Shown one piece after another: positions 23,253 through 28,271 of a DNA stretch of 28,271 nt (positions are counted from its first letter, which is position 1; every line of letters starts with the position of its first letter). Origin of the DNA: Eubacterium sp. CAG:786 (GTDB taxonomy: Bacteria; Bacillota; Clostridia; Oscillospirales; Ruminococcaceae); NCBI GenBank assembly GCA_000432175.1, contig HF989496.1, positions 1-28,271 of the forward strand, read 5' to 3'. Under the pieces are notes generated by a model. It had not been told where the DNA came from. It made no database searches and worked only from the letters and a program-made list of their open reading frames with translations. The translations under genes were made by a program, and so were the position numbers.

Positions 23253-23281
23253 ATTATAACAATATATGAGTTCAAATGCAA
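23253..23281 (-). promoter_or_regulatory. Promoter of the cdaA operon
   Basis: On the - strand TTGCAT (23276-23281), a 17-base spacer and TATAAT (23253-23258) with an extended TG. The predicted transcript has a short leader of about 25 bases before cdaA. Confidence 0.78.
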
Positions 23282-23346
23282 GTGTTTTTGTGAAAAAATC
23301 CCGGAAAATACCACCGCAAAACCTGTTGCATTTAACCGGATAATAC

Positions 23347-23375
23347 TTGAAATTTGTCATGGAATGTGGTATACT
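23347..23375 (+). promoter_or_regulatory. Promoter of the GH3 glucosidase operon
   Basis: TTGAAA (23347-23352), a 17-base spacer and TATACT (23370-23375). It is divergent from the cdaA promoter, about 65 bases away. The leader before the ATG at 23476 is about 95 bases, with no recognised regulatory element. Confidence 0.72.
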
Positions 23376-23475
23376 GAAATACACAGCGTACTTTTCGGAG
23401 GCAAGTGATTATGGCAAAGCGGCGCTGCCGGTGCATTCGGACAGCGCTTGCTGTAAGCGGATAAGGAGCAGGAAT

Positions 23476-26202
23476 ATGAAAAGAACTCTTGACTGGGAAC
23501 AGTACCTTGAGGCGTCAGCGCGAGCGGTTTCACAGGGCGTTGTGCTGCTGAAGAACGACGGCGCGCTCCCGCTGAAAAAGGACGGCGAGGCTGCGGTATT
23601 CGGCAGGATACAGCTGCATTATTACAAGAGCGGCACCGGCAGCGGCGGCATGGTGAACGTTTCAAAGGTCGTTGGCATAACCGATGGACTGACCGAAGCC
23701 GGATATAAAGTAAACCAGAAGCTGCTGGATATTTACACCCAGTGGGACAGCGAGCACCCGTTCAACTATGGCGAGGGCTGGGGAGGAGAGCCGTGGTCGC
23801 AGGAGGAAATGCCTCTCACCGACGACATCGTGAAGTCTGCGGCTGAGACCTCTGACACTGCTATAGTCATCATCGGCAGAACTGCCGGCGAGGAAATGGA
23901 CAACAAGCTTGAAAAGGGCGCGTTCCTGCTTTCCGACCTGGAAGAGGACATGCTGAAAAAGGTCGCTGCGGTATTCCCGAAAACTGTAGTTCTGCTGAAC
24001 ACCGCGGGACTTATCGACATGGGCTTCATGGACAGGTACGATGTTTCCGCGGTTATGTACGTATGGCAGGGTGGAATGGTCGGCGGCACCGGCACTGCGA
24101 TGGCGCTCACCGGCGAGGTTTCCCCGAGCGGAAAGCTGCCTGACACCATCGCGTACAGCGTGCATGATTACCCGTCGGACAAGTTCTTCGGCAGCGGTGA
24201 AGAGGACTGCTACGGAGAGGATATCTACGTCGGCTACCGCTATTTTGAGACGTTCGCAAAGGACAAGGTGCGCTATCCGTTCGGCTTTGGTATGTCCTAT
24301 ACCACGTTTGATATTTCTGCTGAATTTTCCACGGCTGACGGCGTTGTCACCGCAAATGTAACTGTAAAGAACACAGGTTCCGTTCCCGGCAGGGAAGTCG
24401 TGCAGATTTACTGCGAGGCTCCCCAGGGCAGGCTGGGGAAGCCTGCAAGGGTGCTCTGCGGCTTCGACAAGACCTGGACGATAAAGCCCGGCGACTCCGA
24501 AACGCTGACTATCGAGATACCGGTGGAGAGCCTTGCTTCCTACGACGACAGCGGCGTCACCGGGCACCGTTACTGCTGGCTGCTCGAGGGTGGAACTTAC
24601 CGCTTCTATGTCGGCAGCGACGTGCGCAGCGCAGGAGAGTGCTTCTCGCTGGAGATCCCGGAAACCGTCGTGGAACAGTGCAGGTCGGCTCTTGGCCCCG
24701 TTACGCCGTTCCAGAGAATGAAGAACAGCAGCGGTTCCGTCGTATTTGAGGACGTTCCGCTGACGCCCGATCCCGAGCCGCATTCTCATGCGGAACTGCC
24801 GGCAGAGATACCGCAGACCGGCGACAGGGGGATCAGGCTCGCGGATGTTTACAACGGCAAAAACACCCTTGAGGAATTCACCGCGCAGCTGACTGACTAC
24901 GACCTTTCCTGCATTATCCGCGGCGAGGGAATGGGCAGTCCCAAGGTCACTGCGGGTACTGCTGCGGCATTCGGCGGCGTTTCTGACGAACTCCAGGCGC
25001 TGGGAATTCCCTGCGGCTGCTGCGACGACGGCCCCTCCGGAATGCGCCTTGACTGCGGAACGAAAGCGTTCAGCCTGCCGAACGGCACGCTGCTGGCTTC
25101 CACGTTCGACCGTCAGCTGCTGATGGAACTGTATACGCTGATGGGACTTGAGATGCACACCAATCAGGTGGACTGCCTGCTTGGCCCCGGCATGAATATC
25201 CACCGTCACCCGCTCAACGGGCGCAATTTCGAGTACTTCTCCGAGGACCCATTCCTCACCGGCAGCCTGGCTGCAGCGCAGCTTGCGGGGCTGCATTCCA
25301 CCGGCGTGGACGGAACTATAAAGCACTTCTGCGGCAACAACCGTGAAACCCACCGTCATACGCTGGACAGCATAATCTCAGAGCGGGCGCTGCGCGAAAT
25401 TTACCTGCGCGGCTTTGAGATAGCGGTAAAGCAGGGTGAGGCTAAGACGATAATGACCACCTACGGCAAGGTGAACGGCGTCTGGACTGCGGGCAACTAC
25501 GACCTTGTGACAAACATACTCCGCGGGGAATGGGGCTTCGACGGCTTCGCAATGACCGACTGGTGGGCTGATATCAACCGCCGCGGGAAGCCCGCTGACA
25601 GGTCTGATTTCGCGGCAATGGCAATGGCGCAGAACGACGTCTATATGGTCACTGCGGACGGTGCGCACAACGCCGACAACACCCTTGCAAGCCTTGAAAG
25701 CGGGGAACTCACCAGGGGTGAATTACAGCGCAATGCGATGAATATTCTGCGCGTGCTGCTGACCACCCATGCGATGAAGCGGCTGATGGGCATTGACGAT
25801 ACCACCGAGATAATCAACCGTCCCGAGGACAGCGGCGAGGTGGACAGCACAGACATCACATTCTACGATGTGGACGAGCAGTTCACGCTTGACCTTGGTG
25901 GAATGACCACCGAAAAGGGCAGCAGCTACGCATTCGGGCTGAATGTGACAAAGCCCGGTGTTTACAGGGCTGTGATAACTGCTTCGAGCACGCTGTCGGA
26001 GCTTGCGCAGACCTCCGTGACGCTGTTCGCTCTGGGCAGCCCCAGCGGAACGTATACGTTCAACGGCACTGGCGGAAAGCCCGTGGAGCAGTCCCGCAAC
26101 GCGAACTTCCTGTCGAATTTCATGTCGATAAGGCTGTATTTCGGCGGCAGCGGACTGGTTCTGCACAACATCAGATTTGAGCTTGTGGAAAGGTGGAACT
26201 GA
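23476..26202 (+). CDS. Glycoside hydrolase family 3 beta-glucosidase with permuted domain order
   Basis: A 908-residue protein; AAGGAG seven bases before the ATG at 23476 fixes the start. The order is reversed relative to most GH3 enzymes. The alpha/beta sandwich domain comes first (SQGVVLLKNDGALPL near residue 18, closing with RYPFGFGMSYTTF near 269), then a fibronectin-III-like domain (~275-390). The TIM-barrel-like catalytic domain is at ~440-760 (GPGMNIHRHPLNGRNFEYFS, Lys616-His617, and the nucleophile Asp695 in FAMTDWW). A C-terminal beta domain (~800-905) may bind sugar. This layout is known from Ruminococcus and Butyrivibrio beta-glucosidases. No signal peptide is seen, so it probably acts inside the cell on imported cello-oligosaccharides or other beta-glucosides. 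A deformylase-like gene begins one base after its stop. Confidence 0.93.
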   Translation: MKRTLDWEQYLEASARAVSQGVVLLKNDGALPLKKDGEAAVFGRIQLHYYKSGTGSGGMVNVSKVVGITDGLTEAGYKVNQKLLDIYTQWDSEHPFNYGEGWGGEPWSQEEMPLTDDIVKSAAETSDTAIVIIGRTAGEEMDNKLEKGAFLLSDLEEDMLKKVAAVFPKTVVLLNTAGLIDMGFMDRYDVSAVMYVWQGGMVGGTGTAMALTGEVSPSGKLPDTIAYSVHDYPSDKFFGSGEEDCYGEDIYVGYRYFETFAKDKVRYPFGFGMSYTTFDISAEFSTADGVVTANVTVKNTGSVPGREVVQIYCEAPQGRLGKPARVLCGFDKTWTIKPGDSETLTIEIPVESLASYDDSGVTGHRYCWLLEGGTYRFYVGSDVRSAGECFSLEIPETVVEQCRSALGPVTPFQRMKNSSGSVVFEDVPLTPDPEPHSHAELPAEIPQTGDRGIRLADVYNGKNTLEEFTAQLTDYDLSCIIRGEGMGSPKVTAGTAAAFGGVSDELQALGIPCGCCDDGPSGMRLDCGTKAFSLPNGTLLASTFDRQLLMELYTLMGLEMHTNQVDCLLGPGMNIHRHPLNGRNFEYFSEDPFLTGSLAAAQLAGLHSTGVDGTIKHFCGNNRETHRHTLDSIISERALREIYLRGFEIAVKQGEAKTIMTTYGKVNGVWTAGNYDLVTNILRGEWGFDGFAMTDWWADINRRGKPADRSDFAAMAMAQNDVYMVTADGAHNADNTLASLESGELTRGELQRNAMNILRVLLTTHAMKRLMGIDDTTEIINRPEDSGEVDSTDITFYDVDEQFTLDLGGMTTEKGSSYAFGLNVTKPGVYRAVITASSTLSELAQTSVTLFALGSPSGTYTFNGTGGKPVEQSRNANFLSNFMSIRLYFGGSGLVLHNIRFELVERWN

Positions 26203-26203
26203 T

Positions 26204-26617
26204 ATGGTAAGACCCATAGTAAAGGATAAGTTCCTGCTGAGCCAGAAGTCCGCGCCCGCAGACAAGAACGACCTGCAGACTGCGCAGGACATGGTCGAGA
26301 CCATCGCAGCCCACGCCGAGGAATGCGTCGGCATGGCAGCCAACATGATAGGCGTACTCAAGCGGATCATCGTGTTCCAGGATCTCAACAGATACATCGT
26401 CATGATCAACCCTGTGATAAAGTGGGCAAGCCCTGAAACCTATGAAACGAACGAGGGCTGCCTGTGTCACGAGGGCGCAAAGAACGTCACCCGTCATGAG
26501 GAGATAGATGTCGAATTCCTTGATATGCGCATGAAAAAGTGCCGCGTTAAGTACAGCGGAATAACGGCTGAAATAATCCAGCATGAGATGGACCATCTCG
26601 AGGGGATACTCATATAA
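26204..26617 (+). CDS. Peptide deformylase-like protein
   Basis: A 137-residue protein with AAAGGTGG upstream and an ATG one base after the GH3 stop codon. The three deformylase motifs are present in altered form. Motif I is VGMAANMIG, lacking the usual Gln. Motif II is EGCLCH, with the metal ligand Cys86. Motif III is IIQHEMDHLEGIL, with His127, Glu128 and His131. Metal ligands and catalytic Glu are intact, so it can be a hydrolase. The missing Gln normally positions the substrate, so activity on formyl-Met proteins may differ from a standard Def. This short clostridial branch is often annotated as peptide deformylase. A true housekeeping Def may be encoded elsewhere. Confidence 0.85.
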   Translation: MVRPIVKDKFLLSQKSAPADKNDLQTAQDMVETIAAHAEECVGMAANMIGVLKRIIVFQDLNRYIVMINPVIKWASPETYETNEGCLCHEGAKNVTRHEEIDVEFLDMRMKKCRVKYSGITAEIIQHEMDHLEGILI

Positions 26618-27279
26618 TGGAAGAGTTCGGTTTCGGCGGGTATTCCTGCCGTGCAGAGAGTTCCGGAGGAGATACGCTGGCGCTGCTTTTCAGCGGGTTT
26701 GAGCGGCAGCTTTTCTGCGACGTGTGCGGAATGCTGCGGAATAACGGCGCTGAGATCACCCTGGCAGAATTCGGCGATATCGACTGGGACAGGGACTATT
26801 CCCCGTGGGATGCTTCCACGCCTGCGGGCAGGAGGTTTTCCGGCGGCGCTGGCAGGCTGGTTGAATTCCTGCCGGAATTCACGAGGGAACTTGAGCGGCT
26901 TTATGGTGAATTCACGCGCATATTTCTGTGTGGGTATTCGCTGGGAGGGCTGTTCGCGCTGTATTCCCTGGCAGAATGGAAAGAACCGCGCCTGTGCGGC
27001 GCCGCGAGCTGTTCCGGCTCGATGTGGTTCCCCGGGTGGACTGACTACCTGAAAGAACACCACCTGCACGGCGTCGTTTACCTCAGCCTTGGCGGCAAGG
27101 AGAAGAACTCTCCGGACCCGCTGATGGCCTCCGTTGAGGAAAAGACAGCGGAAGTGAAGCGCATTGCGGAACGCACCGCGCATGTGATATACCGCAGCGA
27201 AGCGGGAGGGCATTTCAGCCGTATCCCGCAGCGCATTTCCCGCGGAATAACCGAAATGATACAGAAGGAAGGACAATAA
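26617..27279 (+). CDS. Alpha/beta hydrolase, putative esterase
   Basis: A 220-residue protein whose ATG overlaps the preceding stop by one base (TAATG). The nucleophile elbow is LCGYSLGGLFALYSL with Ser108; a late GGHFSRI supplies His199 and the acid is probably in LSLGGKEKNS or nearby. The start (GDTLALLFSGFERQLF) is like the first strands of small esterases. It resembles putative esterases of the esterase-D/IroE type, though somewhat short. There is no signal peptide, so it is probably cytoplasmic. Likely substrates are acyl or sugar esters; the upstream GH3 gene in the same run makes a plant-carbohydrate role possible but unproven. Confidence 0.75.
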   Translation: MEEFGFGGYSCRAESSGGDTLALLFSGFERQLFCDVCGMLRNNGAEITLAEFGDIDWDRDYSPWDASTPAGRRFSGGAGRLVEFLPEFTRELERLYGEFTRIFLCGYSLGGLFALYSLAEWKEPRLCGAASCSGSMWFPGWTDYLKEHHLHGVVYLSLGGKEKNSPDPLMASVEEKTAEVKRIAERTAHVIYRSEAGGHFSRIPQRISRGITEMIQKEGQ

Positions 27280-27280
27280 A

Positions 27281-27883
27281 ATGGAAAAAGTACAGTGGAA
27301 GCCGGGAACGCTCCTGGCACCGGTGCCGGCAGTGCTGGTCTCCTGCGGAACTATGGAAAAGCCCACCGCGCTCACCGTCGCGTGGACAGGTATAATCTGT
27401 TCCGACCCGGCAAAGACATACATCTCCGTCAGACCGGAGCGCAATTCCTATAACATCATCAGGGAGAGCGGGGAATTCGTCATCAACATGATGCCGTCAA
27501 CGCTGGTGCGCTCTGTGGATTACTGCGGCATAAAGTCCGGCAAGAACGAGGATAAGCTGGCGAAAATGAAGCTCTATCCCCAGGAGAGCAACGTTGTTGC
27601 CGCGCCCCAGATAGCGCAGGCACCCATCTCCATCGAGTGCAGGGTGACCGAGGTGCTCCCGCAGGGCAGCCACGATATGTTCATCGCGCAGATAATGTCC
27701 GTCAATATCGCAAAGGATCTCATCGATGAAAAGGGCAAGCTGCACATGGAAAAGGCGGGGCTGATGGCTTACGCACACGGCACATATTACGCTCTTGGCA
27801 AGAAGATAGGCTCCTTCGGATTTTCAGTGAAGCCCAGGCGCACTAAGAATTCCGGCAAGCCGAAAAAGGGTAAGAAGAAGTGA
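27281..27883 (+). CDS. Flavin reductase-like FMN-binding split-barrel protein
   Basis: A 200-residue protein with AAGGAAGGA before the ATG. Residues ~1-160 fit the flavin reductase family: a Pro-rich first strand (PGTLLAPVPAVLVSCG), PTALTVAWTGIICSDPAKTY, ISVRPERNSYNIIRESGEFV and INMMPSTLVRSVDYCG. The C-terminal tail is strongly basic (KPRRTKNSGKPKKGKKK), which is unusual and may bind nucleic acid or acidic surfaces. Such proteins bind FMN and transfer electrons. The stop overlaps the start of ung. Confidence 0.87.
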   Translation: MEKVQWKPGTLLAPVPAVLVSCGTMEKPTALTVAWTGIICSDPAKTYISVRPERNSYNIIRESGEFVINMMPSTLVRSVDYCGIKSGKNEDKLAKMKLYPQESNVVAAPQIAQAPISIECRVTEVLPQGSHDMFIAQIMSVNIAKDLIDEKGKLHMEKAGLMAYAHGTYYALGKKIGSFGFSVKPRRTKNSGKPKKGKKK

Positions 27884-28271
27884 TGCACATCGGCAATGAA
27901 TGGGACGCGCTCCTTGCGGACGAGATAAAAAAGGACTATTACCTTCGCCTGCGCGAATTCCTGAAGCAGGAGTACACCACCCGGCGCATTTATCCCCCGA
28001 TGGAGGATATTTTCAACGCCCTGCGGCACACTTCTTACAGCGATGTGCGCGCGGTGATACTGGGGCAGGACCCTTACCACGGGGCAGGGCAGGCGCACGG
28101 AATGTGCTTTTCGGTGAAGAAAGGCACTCCGCCCCCGCCCTCGCTGCAGAACATATTCAAGGAACTGAAAGCGGACCTCGGCATCGACCCGCCGAACCAC
28201 GGTGAACTCACGCAGTGGGCGGACAACGGCGTGCTGCTGCTGAACACCGTGCTCACCGTGCGCGAGGGGCA
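27883..28271 (+). CDS. ung: Uracil-DNA glycosylase Ung, 5' part (3' end outside window)
   Basis: The ATG overlaps the flavin reductase stop (TGATG) and the frame stays open to the window end, giving about 129 residues. The family 1 motifs are clear: AVILGQDPYHGAGQAHGMCF with the catalytic Asp63, PPPPSLQNIFKEL as the DNA-contacting Pro-rich loop, and GVLLLNTVLTVREG with the uracil-recognition Asn. It removes uracil from DNA at the start of base excision repair. The remaining ~95 residues, including the HPS motif, must lie just beyond the window. Confidence 0.95.
   Translation, partial: MHIGNEWDALLADEIKKDYYLRLREFLKQEYTTRRIYPPMEDIFNALRHTSYSDVRAVILGQDPYHGAGQAHGMCFSVKKGTPPPPSLQNIFKELKADLGIDPPNHGELTQWADNGVLLLNTVLTVREG

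Noticed and set aside
23662..25359. A 565-residue open frame on the - strand inside the GH3 gene
   Set aside because: The + strand frame has clear GH3 motifs across the whole stretch. The - frame has no motif, start signal or promoter; it is a by-product of GC-rich codon use.
1..28271. CRISPR arrays, tRNA, rRNA genes or insertion sequences
   Set aside because: I saw no regularly spaced short repeats, no tRNA-like arms with TTCRANNC, no rRNA sequence and no transposase gene.

Overview
The window looks like a piece of chromosome from an anaerobic, Gram-positive gut Firmicute, probably of the Ruminococcaceae/Oscillospiraceae. The basis is gene content: ECF vitamin-transporter parts, an FMN-riboswitch-controlled ribU, the cdaA-cdaR pair, a circularly permuted GH3 glucosidase of the Ruminococcus/Butyrivibrio type, and strong GGAGG ribosome binding sites. 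The genus is an inference; there is no rRNA to confirm it.

Three regions follow each other. (1) Positions 1-8187 are the right part of a prophage, all on the + strand: the end of a tape measure protein, a tail endopeptidase-like protein, a probable tail appendage protein, a holin and an amidase endolysin, then a terminator. After it come a Tn916-type recombination module (xis, a second small DNA-binding protein, a tyrosine integrase) and another terminator. Most of these phage genes overlap by 1-14 bases. The endolysin reading frame is broken by a 29-base imperfect tandem duplication that contains a classic -1 slippery heptamer.

(2) Positions about 8200-11500 are an AT-rich accessory segment with five genes: an unknown protein, a stand-alone GIY-YIG nuclease-like protein, a second unknown, a PPP-type metallophosphatase and a GNAT acetyltransferase. 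Several have their own extended -10 promoter or leader hairpin. They may be prophage cargo or an older insertion next to it; the element's other end lies outside the window.

(3) From about 11520 onward the sequence is GC-richer core chromosome. A + strand operon carries a low-molecular-weight tyrosine phosphatase, EcfT, a cytidine/blasticidin-deaminase-like protein and a fused double EcfA ATPase, with no S component. A MoxR-DUF58 pair follows and ends at a bidirectional terminator. On the - strand, reading from 23281 down to 17422, are cdaA, cdaR, a COG2509-type FAD dehydrogenase and a small Cys-rich protein. Next comes a consensus promoter with an FMN riboswitch driving ribU and a DUF5662 protein. 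Divergent from cdaA, a + strand run holds the permuted GH3 glucosidase, a peptide-deformylase-like protein, an alpha/beta hydrolase, a flavin-reductase-like protein and the start of ung, which is cut by the window end.

No gene-free stretch exceeds 300 bases. The longest are 18628-18914 (promoter and FMN riboswitch of ribU), 23222-23475 (divergent cdaA/GH3 promoters) and 11496-11710 (promoter and inverted repeat before the phosphatase gene).
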